Shown here piece after piece: positions 34,655 through 44,191 of a stretch of 57,569 nt of DNA (within the stretch, counting starts at the first letter, position 1; every line of letters begins with the position of its first letter). The position numbers and the translations under genes were made by a program. Below the pieces are notes generated by a model. That model was not told the DNA's origin. It searched no databases and saw only the letters and a program-made list of their open reading frames with translations. This DNA comes from Pseudomonas paraglycinae (lineage in GTDB: Bacteria > Pseudomonadota > Gammaproteobacteria > Pseudomonadales > Pseudomonadaceae): NCBI RefSeq assembly GCF_021601625.1, contig NZ_BQHR01000026.1, positions 1 to 57,569 on the forward strand, given 5' to 3'.

Positions 34655-36574
34655 ATGAAGCTGCAGAGTATTCGGCTATGTAATTTTCAGTCCTTCGCCA
34701 ATGGGCCTACGGTAATCACATTTGAGGATGTCACCTACCTTATCGGCCCCAATGGCTCAGGAAAGACCGCAGTCCTGCAAGCGCTTTGCAGGTTGTTTGC
34801 CTTTGATCCAAGCCTCCGTCGGATCAAACGATCTGACTTCCATGTACCTGCTGATGAGGACTTGGTGCCTGAGGAACGCAGTCTGTGGCTGGAAGCGGAT
34901 TTCGAATTTCCAGAGCTTCTGGAGGATGAGGACAACACTACCGTCGCCCCGCACTTCGCTCATATGCGATTGGACACACCCGAAGGCATCCCGCGCGTTA
35001 GATATCGATTGAGCGCAACCATGGGGATCGATGGCGACATTGAAGAGAACCTAGTGTATGTCCTCGATGTTGATAAAGACGCCAACCCACTGTCCACCGC
35101 AGTAGTCACTCGGGCGCATCGTAATACCATTCAAATGCATTACCTTCCCGCCAGACGAGACCCTGCCGACCACATAACCTACGGCGCTAATGCCCTGCTC
35201 GGACGCTTGTTACGAGCCGTCAATTGGGAGGATGACCGCGAGCGGATCAAAGGACTCACTGACGAAATCAGCGAATGCTTGTCCGGAAATCAATCGGTAA
35301 GTGCATTCAGTGAAAGCCTGAACGCCATGTGGAAACGGCTTCACAGGGGCACCTTCTTCACCGACCCAAAGCTCACGTTCGTTACTTCCGAGATTGAGTC
35401 TCTTCTCAGACACATGTCAGTTTCGTTTTCACCAGGGCATGACGAAAATCTAGTCGACTTCTCTCGCCTCAGCGATGGTCAGAAGTCGATGCTATACCTG
35501 TCACTTGTTTTGTCCTCTCACGCCATCGGGCGCGCAGTCCTTAACGGTAAGGATGTTTCTTTCGATGCTGACAAACTGAAGCCACCGTCATTTACGCTGA
35601 TCGCAGTGGAGGAACCTGAAAACAGCCTCTCACCTCATTACCTAGGGCGCATCGTTAATGCTCTCAATAGCTCAATTGGAGGGGCAGACTCCCAGGCAAT
35701 CATCGCCACGCATGCTCCATCCATGCTCCGCCGCGTGGATCCTGAGAACATTCGCTATCTACGCCTCGCTGCGAACCGCTCCACCAAGGTTACCTGTATA
35801 GCCCTACCCGACAAGGAAGATGAAGCTCATAAGTTTGTTCGAGAGGCTGTACAGGCCTTTCCGGAAGTCTATTTCTCCCGGCTAGTGGTACTGGGTGAGG
35901 GAGACAGCGAAGAAATTGTTCTTCCGAGAATTCTTCAGGCGAAAGGTGCACCTGTTGATGAGTCGGCGGTGACCATCGCGCCACTGGGCGGTCGTCACGT
36001 CAACCATTTTTGGAGATTGCTCTCCGCGCTGGAGACGCCCTATGTAACCCTACTTGATCTCGACGTTGCACGACATCAAGGTGGGTGGGGACGTGTAACC
36101 AACGTCAATAATCAACTTGCAAAATTTGCTCCAGAGAAAAAGCTTCCCGCTTGGAATATAGCCAAGTGGAATGATGATCTTCCGGTTCGCACCCACCATT
36201 GGTTTGAAGAAGGAAAAGTGAGCGTATTTGTCGAGCTAGAGAAGCGCGGAGTTTTCTTCTCAGAGCCTATGGATTTGGACTTCTCAATGTTGCTGGCCTA
36301 CCCAGATGCATATGATGTATCGCTAAGCGATCCGGACGAATCAACTGTTAAGGCCGTCCTAGGCAAGAGTCATCATAAGTCTGACCAATACAATGCAGCG
36401 GAACAGCAACTTTTTGGCACCTACCACTCCAAGTTCAAACTAGGTAGCAAACCGGCAGCACACATCTCCGCCCTTGCGAAGCTGACTGACGAAGATCTGC
36501 TAAAAAGCCTTCCTCCATCGCTAGATCGTTTAGCAGACGCAATCATCGCGGCGCTGGAGGACATCCCAGAATGA
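34655..36574 (+). CDS. gajA: Gabija GajA-like OLD-family ATPase-nuclease
   Basis: A 639-aa OLD-family protein. Walker A GPNGSGKT lies near residues 32-39, signature LSDGQKSML near 273, Walker B LIAVEEPENSLSP near 318, and an IATHAPS switch near 350. The C-terminal Toprim nuclease has VVLGEGDSEEIVLPRIL near 412 (catalytic Glu) and LLDLDVAR near 467 (DxD). It is somewhat longer than the 578-aa Bacillus GajA. GajA cleaves DNA when nucleotides are depleted during infection. Its stop overlaps the helicase start by 4 bp (ATGA). Confidence 0.88.
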   Translation: MKLQSIRLCNFQSFANGPTVITFEDVTYLIGPNGSGKTAVLQALCRLFAFDPSLRRIKRSDFHVPADEDLVPEERSLWLEADFEFPELLEDEDNTTVAPHFAHMRLDTPEGIPRVRYRLSATMGIDGDIEENLVYVLDVDKDANPLSTAVVTRAHRNTIQMHYLPARRDPADHITYGANALLGRLLRAVNWEDDRERIKGLTDEISECLSGNQSVSAFSESLNAMWKRLHRGTFFTDPKLTFVTSEIESLLRHMSVSFSPGHDENLVDFSRLSDGQKSMLYLSLVLSSHAIGRAVLNGKDVSFDADKLKPPSFTLIAVEEPENSLSPHYLGRIVNALNSSIGGADSQAIIATHAPSMLRRVDPENIRYLRLAANRSTKVTCIALPDKEDEAHKFVREAVQAFPEVYFSRLVVLGEGDSEEIVLPRILQAKGAPVDESAVTIAPLGGRHVNHFWRLLSALETPYVTLLDLDVARHQGGWGRVTNVNNQLAKFAPEKKLPAWNIAKWNDDLPVRTHHWFEEGKVSVFVELEKRGVFFSEPMDLDFSMLLAYPDAYDVSLSDPDESTVKAVLGKSHHKSDQYNAAEQQLFGTYHSKFKLGSKPAAHISALAKLTDEDLLKSLPPSLDRLADAIIAALEDIPE

Positions 36575-38247
36575 TCAGCGCAGATGTATGGAAAGTCGCC
36601 GATGGCTTGACCTTGGAAACAAACGCCCTTCTTGCAGTGAGGGAGCTTGGAAAGTCGCTCGCGCTTACCGCAGGCCCAGGCGCAGGCAAAACGGAGGTTC
36701 TGGCGCAGCGTGCAGACTTTTTGCTACGCACCGGAAACTGTCGCTACCCCAAGCGAATACTGGCGATCTCCTTCAAGGTCGATGCGAGCATAAACCTCAA
36801 GGAACGGATTCGTCGCAGATGCGGACTTGATCTGGCTGCACGCTTCGACAGCTACACCTTTCACGGCTTCGCCAAGCGCATCATTGATAGGTTTAGACCC
36901 GTGCTCACGGGCGGGGACTCTCTTGAGCCAAACTACTCCATAGGCGACGAATCAATCCAAGGCAAACAAATTAAGTTCGCGCAGCTCATACCTCTCGCAA
37001 CGAAGATCTTGACCAATTCAGTAGTTGCAAGAAATGCAATTTGTCAGACCTACGCCGATGTGTTCCTTGATGAGTTCCAAGACTGCACTACTGAGCAGTA
37101 CGCACTGCTGAAGCTTATCTTCATGAATAAGCCAATTCGATTGACCGCCGTCGGTGACACCAAACAGAAAATTATGGGCTGGGCCGGAGCACTGGATGGC
37201 ATATTTATAGACTACGCAAAGGACTTCGACGCCCGACCACTCAATCTATATCGAAACTTCCGATCTAAGCCTCGGCTTTTGCGGATGCAGAACGAGATCA
37301 TTCGAACCCTTGATCCTGCTGCGGTGATGGCAGATGACCTGATCATTGGAAACGAAGGCGAACTCCTCGCTCGAAACTACGATAACAGTCACAGCGAAGC
37401 AGCCGCGTTGGCCGACATCATCCAGAGGTGGATAGATGTAGAGGAAATACCCCTACCAGAAATAGCGATTCTTTTCCCCAGGCAGATAGACCTGTATGGC
37501 ACCCCCCTCATGGAGCAACTGGCAGCTAGAGGAATTCCCTATCGCAACGAGCATGAGTCTCAAGATCTGGTTAATGAGCCCGCTGCTCGCCTAATCATTG
37601 ACTACCTATCATGCCTGTATCGGGAGAGAGAACCGAAGGCGTGGATCAATTTGATGGAGCAACTGGTTTCATTTAATGACGAGGACGGTGACTCTGAGCT
37701 TCAGAGAAACTTCGAGCGCCTCTATCTTGCCCAGCGCAAGGAAGTGAAAAAATTGGCCCGATCTGACGCGCCTTATTCAGGATGGTGGGAGCTAACTATG
37801 AAGTTCCTGAAGAACATCGGCCTACCCGTGCTGACGACCCTTTCTTCTGACTACGAAGCAAAAGCCAGATTGAACGAGGTTATCAAGAACACGAGACAGC
37901 AAATTGAGAAACTGCTCGAGCAAGAACCGGATTTGCTCAAAGCACTTGATCTGTTCTCCAACGATCAAGCAGTCCGATTTCTGACGATTCATAAAAGTAA
38001 GGGATTGGAATTCCACTCTGTAATTATGATCGGTGTAGAAACCCAGACATTTTGGGGCAAAGTACAAGAGGAGCGTTGCGGCTTCTTTGTAGGTGTTTCA
38101 CGCGCCAAGGAACGATTGATGATTACGACATGCGACTTACGCCATCGACCGGCCTCAAAGCCTCCAAGGTGGAATGAGCATCGCACTCCTCATGCTGAGT
38201 TCGTCACATACATAACCCCATTTCTTTCCGCTCAGCCAGATGCCTGA
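36571..38247 (+). CDS. gajB: Gabija GajB-like UvrD/Rep helicase
   Basis: A 558-aa superfamily-1 helicase. Motif I is TAGPGAGKTEVL near residues 31-42, motif II DVFLDEFQDC near 164, motif III VGDTKQKIMGWAGA near 193 and motif IV YRNFRSKPRLL near 228. Motif V is LTIHKSKGLEFHSV near 472, and motif VI is FVGVSRAKERLMITT near 507. Full length with all motifs intact. The ATGA overlap with gajA shows an operon. In Gabija, GajB works with GajA as a supramolecular complex and senses DNA ends and nucleotide state. It is the last gene before the right end of the island. Confidence 0.88.
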   Translation: MISADVWKVADGLTLETNALLAVRELGKSLALTAGPGAGKTEVLAQRADFLLRTGNCRYPKRILAISFKVDASINLKERIRRRCGLDLAARFDSYTFHGFAKRIIDRFRPVLTGGDSLEPNYSIGDESIQGKQIKFAQLIPLATKILTNSVVARNAICQTYADVFLDEFQDCTTEQYALLKLIFMNKPIRLTAVGDTKQKIMGWAGALDGIFIDYAKDFDARPLNLYRNFRSKPRLLRMQNEIIRTLDPAAVMADDLIIGNEGELLARNYDNSHSEAAALADIIQRWIDVEEIPLPEIAILFPRQIDLYGTPLMEQLAARGIPYRNEHESQDLVNEPAARLIIDYLSCLYREREPKAWINLMEQLVSFNDEDGDSELQRNFERLYLAQRKEVKKLARSDAPYSGWWELTMKFLKNIGLPVLTTLSSDYEAKARLNEVIKNTRQQIEKLLEQEPDLLKALDLFSNDQAVRFLTIHKSKGLEFHSVIMIGVETQTFWGKVQEERCGFFVGVSRAKERLMITTCDLRHRPASKPPRWNEHRTPHAEFVTYITPFLSAQPDA

Positions 38248-38790
38248 CAGGTAACTGTGTCGCTGACGTTGTAGGAGCTCGGGGCAAGGATGCGCCCCAC
38301 ACGGCAAGCTATACATAGACCTCAGGCAGAGCCACAGAATCTGGCCGAGGAAAATCTCCGGGCTTGCGAGGTATGCCATAGATCGAGGTGTGTCAGGAAG
38401 GACTAGGCAAGAGCACTCCCAATCAAATACACATCCTTAAGCTTCCACATCAGGAGCAGGAGCAGGAGCAGGAGCAGGTCAAAGCCTAAGGGCTTTGACA
38501 ACAAAGCGGAGTGTGTCTAGAAAAATGAAGCTGTAACAACAGTACCCACGACCTGGTAGTAGGTATGCAGGTTTACTCCCCATCGACAAGACCGGCATCT
38601 CTTTTCAATGTGGCTGAGGCGCAAGGAGTTTGACACCGGGCATGACACCGAGTTTAGACACAGTGCACGTGGAGAAAACACATTGGAAGTCATCAAAATC
38701 AGAAAAATATCTAAATAAAATCAATATCTTGAGCCAACAACCAATTAAGTTGATTGACACATTTTGACCTCATAAGAGCATTGTCTACAA
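38248..38790. other. Right end region of the island
   Basis: 543 bp with no gene. It holds the CAGGAG tandem repeat and hairpin (38451-38499), an AT-rich stretch (38690-38750), and repeated GACAC motifs at 38632, 38644, 38657 and 38756 before the terminal repeat. Confidence 0.6.
38451..38499. repeat. CAGGAG x4 tandem repeat with adjoining hairpin
   Basis: Four perfect CAGGAG units (38451-38474) plus CAGG run into a perfect 9-bp hairpin GTCAAAGCC-TAAG-GGCTTTGAC (38478-38499). No T-run follows. It lies 204 bp after the gajB stop; possible attenuator, terminator or recombination site. Confidence 0.7.
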
Positions 38791-38793
38791 AAT
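38632..38793. repeat. Right terminal inverted repeat with subterminal GACAC motifs
   Basis: The end TGTCTACAAAAT (38782-38793) is the exact inverse of 13735-13746. GACACCG units at 38632 and 38644 are 12 bp apart, followed by GACAC at 38657 and 38756. The left end has the same core at 13743, 13749 and 13922. The final AAT belongs to the presumed target duplication. Confidence 0.75.
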
Positions 38794-39114
38794 CACCGCC
38801 GAATAGATCGTGTCGCGCACCAGGGTCGGCGAGGCTTCGTTGCTCATCATGATCGCCAGAATCACCACTTCCACCAGCACGGCGGCCAGGGTCAGGATCA
38901 TCGTGCCGTACGGGTCGCCGACTTTTTCCGCGAGCAATTCGGCCTGATGGGCGACGCGCATCGAGGCGGCGACGATGAACGCAATCAGCACCAGCCCGGC
39001 CGTCAGCGCGACGATCTGGCCGCTGTGCAGCAGCCAGTGCTCCAGCGGATACGCAACACAGGTGGCAATGACGGCCAACAGCAGAAAGCTTTCTTGCTTG
39101 AGGATGGTGAACAT
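38791..39114 (-). pseudogene. chaA: chaA 5' fragment (calcium/proton antiporter N-terminal part)
   Basis: From ATG 39114 the frame gives 108 native residues (MFTILKQESFLLLAVIATCV to DTIYSAVI), covering the first membrane helices and the acidic VLVEVVILAIMMSNEASPTL motif of the first repeat. It then hits a stop created by the island end. The remainder is at 12960-13733. No ChaA activity is expected from this piece. Confidence 0.92.
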
Positions 39115-39247
39115 GACGGGCCTTTTTGCCGAAGAGTGCGAATGAGCTACTGACTGCGGGGCGGCGCTAATGGTTCGTTACACCTTAGCGCACCAGCCGA
39201 TGGCAGCTTTATCTACGCCTGCACTTTTATTGGCCTTTGCGGCCTCT

Positions 39248-39311
39248 TCGCAGGCAAGCCCGCTCCCACAGGGATCGCGGCGTTTTGTGGGAGCGGGCTT
39301 GCCCGCGATGG
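39248..39311. repeat. REP element pair
   Basis: Inverted arms GCAAGCCCGCTCCCACA and TGTGGGAGCGGGCTTGC surround a short centre. This is a very common P. fluorescens-group REP type. It lies upstream of the binding-protein gene. Confidence 0.85.
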
Positions 39312-39400
39312 ACGCGCCTCGGTTTCAAGCCAGATTGTTGTCCGCTTGGTCAGCCTTTTGCATTGCCCTCCCCACACACAACAAAAGGGAGTTCGCGTTC

Positions 39401-40474
39401 ATGCAAAAACGTCCACTGCAAACACTGCTGTGCATCGCCATGGGCCTTGGCCTCAGCCTGAGCGCCAGTGCCGCCGATCCACTGAAAGTCGGTTTCGTCT
39501 ACATCGGCCCCATCGGCGACCACGGCTGGACGTATCAGCATGAACAGGGGCGCAAGGCGCTGGCGGAAAAACTCGGCACGCAGATCACCACCAACTACGT
39601 GGAAAATGTCGCCGAAGGCGCCGACGCCGAGCGGGTGATCCGCAACATGGCCAAGGACAATTACGACCTGATCTTCACCACCTCTTTCGGCTACATGAAC
39701 CCAACGGTGAAAGTCGCCAAACAGTTTCCCAAGGTGACCTTCGAACACGCCACCGGCTACAAGCAGGACAAGAACCTCGGCACCTATCTCGCGCGCACCT
39801 ACGAGGGCCGTTACGTCGGTGGCTTCCTCGCGGCGAAGATGACCAAGACCAAAAAGATCGGTTACGTCGCCTCGTTCCCGATCCCCGAAGTGATCCGCGA
39901 CATCAACGCCATCCAGCTGGCCTTGAACAAGTACAACCCCGGCACCGAGATCAAAGTGGTATGGGTCAACTCGTGGTTCGATCCCGGCAAAGAGGCCGAT
40001 GCCGCCAACGCGCTGATCGATCAGGGCGTGGACGTGGTGTTCCAGCACACCGACAGCCCGGCGCCGATCCAGGCCGCCGAGCGACGCGGTGTGTATGCCG
40101 TGGGCTACGCTTCGGACATGGCGCACTTCGGGCCGAAAGCGGTGCTGACCTCGATCGTCAACGACTGGGCGCCGCACTACATTCAGGCGACCCAGAGCGT
40201 GATCGACCACAACTGGAAATCCCAGGACTACTGGGGCGGTTTGAAGGAGGGCACGGTCGAACTGCCGATCAGCGATCTGGTGCCGGCACCGGTGAAGGCC
40301 GAAGCCGAGCAGATCATCGCCGACATCAAGAGCGGCGCCCTGCAACCGTTCACCGGGCCGATCAAGGATCAGGCCGGCGTCGAGAAAATCCCGGCGGGGG
40401 TGAGCGCCACCAACGCCGAACTGGCGTCGATGAATTACTACGTCGAAGGCATGAAGGCCGAGATGCCGAAGTAA
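39401..40474 (+). CDS. BMP-family ABC transporter substrate-binding protein
   Basis: A 357-aa periplasmic protein of the basic-membrane-protein (Med/PnrA) family. Signal peptide MQKRPLQTLLCIAMGLGLSL with cleavage after ASA near residue 24. Family motifs are KVGFVYIGPIGDHGWTYQHE, FTTSFGYMNP and VVFQHTDSPAPIQAAE. I chose ATG 39401 because the signal peptide starts there, although the frame runs further upstream. BMP proteins bind nucleosides or purines. It is the probable partner of the importer at 6.2-9.8 kb, now separated by the island. Confidence 0.9.
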   Translation: MQKRPLQTLLCIAMGLGLSLSASAADPLKVGFVYIGPIGDHGWTYQHEQGRKALAEKLGTQITTNYVENVAEGADAERVIRNMAKDNYDLIFTTSFGYMNPTVKVAKQFPKVTFEHATGYKQDKNLGTYLARTYEGRYVGGFLAAKMTKTKKIGYVASFPIPEVIRDINAIQLALNKYNPGTEIKVVWVNSWFDPGKEADAANALIDQGVDVVFQHTDSPAPIQAAERRGVYAVGYASDMAHFGPKAVLTSIVNDWAPHYIQATQSVIDHNWKSQDYWGGLKEGTVELPISDLVPAPVKAEAEQIIADIKSGALQPFTGPIKDQAGVEKIPAGVSATNAELASMNYYVEGMKAEMPK

Positions 40475-40492
40475 ATTCCAACATCGACCCTG

Positions 40493-40620
40493 TGATCGTT
40501 CCCACGCTCCGCGTGGGAATGCAGCCCGGGACGCTCCGCGTCCCTGCCGAAAGCGGACGCGGAGCGTCCATTGAGGCATTCCCACGCAGACGGTTCGACG
40601 CCTCGACGTGGGAACGATCA
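40493..40620. repeat. Composite REP element
   Basis: A 128-bp mosaic of palindromes. Outer arms GATCGTTCCCACGC (left) and CGTGGGAACGATCA (right) bracket a second inverted repeat built on GGACGCTCCGCGTCC and GGACGCGGAGCGTCC. It fills most of the gap between the binding protein and the oxygenase genes. Confidence 0.8.
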
Positions 40621-40636
40621 TTAAAGAGCATTCGAA

Positions 40637-41602
40637 ATGAACCAACTCCCGATCATCGACATCTCGCCGCTCTACTCCGACGACCAGAACGCCTGGCCCG
40701 CCGTCGCCGAACAGATCGACCACGCCTGCCGCGAATGGGGCTTTTTCTACATCAAGGGCCACCCGATTTCTGCGCAGCGCATCGAATCCCTGCTCGATCA
40801 CGCCCGGCACTTCTTCGCGCTGCCGAGCGCGGAAAAACTCAAGATCGACATCACCCAGACCGTCCATCACCGAGGCTACGGCGCCATGGCCACCGAACAA
40901 CTCGACCCGGACAAACCCAGCGACCTCAAGGAAACCTTCGACATGGGCCTGCACCTGTCGGCCGATCATCCCGAGGTGCTGGCGGAAAAACCGTTGCGAG
41001 GCCCCAACCGTCATCCGGCGATTCCCGGTTGGGAAACACTGATGGAGCAGCACTACCTCGACATGCAGGCCCTCGCGCAAACCCTGTTGCGGGCCATGAC
41101 GTTAGCGCTGGGCATCGAGCGCGACTTCTTCGACACGCGCTTCAACGAGCCGGTCAGCGTGCTGCGGATGATCCACTACCCGCCGCGCCACACCGCCAGT
41201 TCCGCCGAACAGCAAGGTGCGGGCGCGCACACCGATTACGGCTGCATCACGCTGCTGTATCAGGACGCGGCCGGCGGCTTGCAGGTGAAAAATGTCAAAG
41301 GCCAGTGGATCGACGCACCGCCCATCGACGGCACGTTCGTGGTCAACCTTGGCGACATGATGGCGCGCTGGAGCAACGACCGTTATCGCTCGACCCCGCA
41401 CCGGGTGATCAGCCCGCTCGGGGTGGATCGCTACTCGATGCCGTTCTTCGCCGAACCGCACCCGGACACGCGTATCGAGTGCCTGCCCGGTTGCCAGGAC
41501 GCACACCATCCGGCGAAATATCCGACCACCACCTGCGCCGAATTCCTGCTGTCGCGCTTTGCCGATACCTACGCCTATCGACGGGAGCAGGAAGCGGTGT
41601 GA
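40637..41602 (+). CDS. 2-oxoglutarate/Fe(II) oxygenase, isopenicillin N synthase-like
   Basis: A 321-aa protein with N-terminal DIOX_N (residues 5-120) and 2OG-FeII_Oxy fold. The metal ligands are HTDYG (His and Asp near residue 196) and STPHRVIS (His near 254, with the Arg that binds 2-oxoglutarate). Plant and fungal relatives hydroxylate diverse substrates. In Pseudomonas this gene commonly sits next to adenosine deaminase and purine transport genes, so a nucleobase substrate is plausible but unproven. Confidence 0.88.
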   Translation: MNQLPIIDISPLYSDDQNAWPAVAEQIDHACREWGFFYIKGHPISAQRIESLLDHARHFFALPSAEKLKIDITQTVHHRGYGAMATEQLDPDKPSDLKETFDMGLHLSADHPEVLAEKPLRGPNRHPAIPGWETLMEQHYLDMQALAQTLLRAMTLALGIERDFFDTRFNEPVSVLRMIHYPPRHTASSAEQQGAGAHTDYGCITLLYQDAAGGLQVKNVKGQWIDAPPIDGTFVVNLGDMMARWSNDRYRSTPHRVISPLGVDRYSMPFFAEPHPDTRIECLPGCQDAHHPAKYPTTTCAEFLLSRFADTYAYRREQEAV

Positions 41603-41673
41603 TGGATCGGTTGGTCAGGTTTTGCCAATTGTTTCGGCGGGCATCTGTAGAATGCCGCCATTGCACCTGATGA

Positions 41674-42636
<963 letters not shown>

Positions 42637-42642
42637 CAGTAC

Positions 42643-42679
42643 AAAGCCGTTCGAACACGCCCGTGTTCGAACGGCTTTT
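42643..42679. terminator. Bidirectional terminator
   Basis: A 17-bp perfect stem (42643-42659 with 42662-42678) has a 2-nt loop, with AAA before and TTTT after. It lies between add and the convergent MFS gene and can serve both. Confidence 0.9.
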
Positions 42680-42685
42680 CAGGTC

Positions 42686-44065
42686 TCAGCGCACAACTGC
42701 TTCAGTCAGCTCTTCCAACGTCTTGCCCCGGGTCTCCATCCCGAACAGCCACACCACTCCCGCTGCAATCGCAAAGCACAGCGCCCCCAACGCAAACACC
42801 CCGCCCTGCCCGGTGATCGGGAACACCAGCCCGGTGACCAACGGACCGAGCAACGACCCCACGCGCCCGATGGCCGAGGCGAACCCCGAGCCCGTCGCCC
42901 GCGCCGAGGTCGGATACAGTTCCGGCGTGTAGGTGTAGAGCACCGCCCACATGCCGAACAGGAAAAACTGCATCAACAGCCCCGTGCCGATCAGCAGCGC
43001 CACGTTGCCGCCAAAAACCGCGCTTTGTCCGTACAGAAACGCCATCACCCCGCCGCCGAGCAACGTGACGATGCACACCGGCTTGCGTCCCCAACGTTCC
43101 ACCAGCCAGGCCGCCATCAGGAAGCCGGGAATCCCGCCGAGGGAAATCAGCACCGTGTAATACACCGACTGAGTCACGGCAAAACCCGACTGTTGCAACA
43201 ACGCACTGAGCCAGGACGTCAGACCGTAAAAGCCGAGTAACGCAAAGAACCACAGGCTCCAGATCATCGTCGTGCGCTGGCGATACAGCGGTGACCAGAT
43301 CTGTTTGAGTGCCGAAAGGAAATGGCCCGGCGGGGACACGCTGCGTGGCAGACGAACCGGCTCCGGCAATGCAGCACCACCGAGTGAGGCCTGTACCCGC
43401 GCCTCGATCCCGCGCAACACTTTGTCCGCCGCGTCATGCTTGCCGGCCTGTTCCAGCCAGCGCGGCGACTCGGGAATGAAAAAGCGGATCGCCAGCACGA
43501 ACACTGCCGGCACCGCCAGCACCAGAAAGATGTCGCGCCAGCCAATCAACGGCAGCAGGAAATACGACAGCACGCCCGCCGCGACGAAACCCAGCGGCCA
43601 GAAACCGTCCATCAAGGCGATGTAACGACCCCGACGCTGGGCAGGAATCAACTCCGACAACATCGACTGGGCAATCGGAAACTCCATACCCATGCCGATT
43701 CCCAGCAGGATGCGAAACAGCGTCAGGCTCTCGACCGTCTGCGCCGTGGAGCACAGGTAACTGGCCAGTCCCCACAAGACGATGCTCCACTGGAACACCG
43801 GTTTGCGACCGAACCGATCCGCCAGCAATCCGGACAGCGACGCCCCCAGCACCATGCCGAAAAAACTCGAACTGGCCAGCAGGCCAGCCTGCGCACTGCT
43901 CAGGCCGAACTCGGCTTTGATCGAGCCGAGCAGGAAGGTCATCATCGCCAGATCCATGGAGTCGAAAAAAAACGCCAGGGCGATGATGATGAAGATGATC
44001 CGGTGATAACCGCTGACTGGCAGGCGCTCCAGTCGATCTGCCGCGCTGAAGTTTCCCGTGTCCAT
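42686..44065 (-). CDS. MFS transporter, metabolite:H+ symporter family
   Basis: A 459-aa, 12-segment major facilitator. The loop 2-3 motif is GLLADRFGRKP near residue 82, with a long cytoplasmic loop at 220-250 and a second RWGRKP near 309. The N-terminus (GYHRIIFIIIALAFFFDSMD) resembles the AAHS/sugar-porter-like group of aromatic acid, niacin or sugar transporters. Substrate unknown. Confidence 0.85.
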   Translation of the reverse strand: MDTGNFSAADRLERLPVSGYHRIIFIIIALAFFFDSMDLAMMTFLLGSIKAEFGLSSAQAGLLASSSFFGMVLGASLSGLLADRFGRKPVFQWSIVLWGLASYLCSTAQTVESLTLFRILLGIGMGMEFPIAQSMLSELIPAQRRGRYIALMDGFWPLGFVAAGVLSYFLLPLIGWRDIFLVLAVPAVFVLAIRFFIPESPRWLEQAGKHDAADKVLRGIEARVQASLGGAALPEPVRLPRSVSPPGHFLSALKQIWSPLYRQRTTMIWSLWFFALLGFYGLTSWLSALLQQSGFAVTQSVYYTVLISLGGIPGFLMAAWLVERWGRKPVCIVTLLGGGVMAFLYGQSAVFGGNVALLIGTGLLMQFFLFGMWAVLYTYTPELYPTSARATGSGFASAIGRVGSLLGPLVTGLVFPITGQGGVFALGALCFAIAAGVVWLFGMETRGKTLEELTEAVVR

Positions 44066-44191
44066 GCCACCTCCTCAATCCGAAAAGTCCCCGGATCGAG
44101 TGTGCGCGATAGCGGTTGCGCGCCTGTGCCAGATGCGACGTGTTCGCAGCCGTTGACGACGTTCAGTAGCAAGCCAGTGGAAGAAAGCGCT

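Larger units (their letters stand above)
13734..38790. mobile_element. 25.06-kb defence island inserted in chaA
   Basis: Boundaries are set by the interrupted chaA frame. Left flank ends GAGCATAAT (13733), right flank resumes AATCACCGCC (38791), giving an AAT duplication. The ends carry inverted ATTTTGTAGACA. The cargo includes Shedu, Mrr-like nuclease, Septu-like, Avs-like and Gabija genes and several unknown genes, with many remnants of older elements. Base composition is clearly lower in GC than the flanks. No transposase, TnsABC or complete recombinase was recognised; the 407-aa protein at the left end is the only mobility candidate. Confidence 0.9.

Noticed and set aside
13734-38793. Classic tRNA-site integrative element with direct attL/attR
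   Set aside because: No tRNA gene at either end, the terminal repeats are inverted, and no complete integrase was found.
39170-39400. 77-residue N-terminal extension of the BMP binding protein
   Set aside because: It runs through a REP element and precedes a clear signal peptide at 39401.
39350-41080. 576-aa minus-strand frame across the binding protein and oxygenase genes
   Set aside because: It covers two clear genes on the other strand and contains no recognisable domain.
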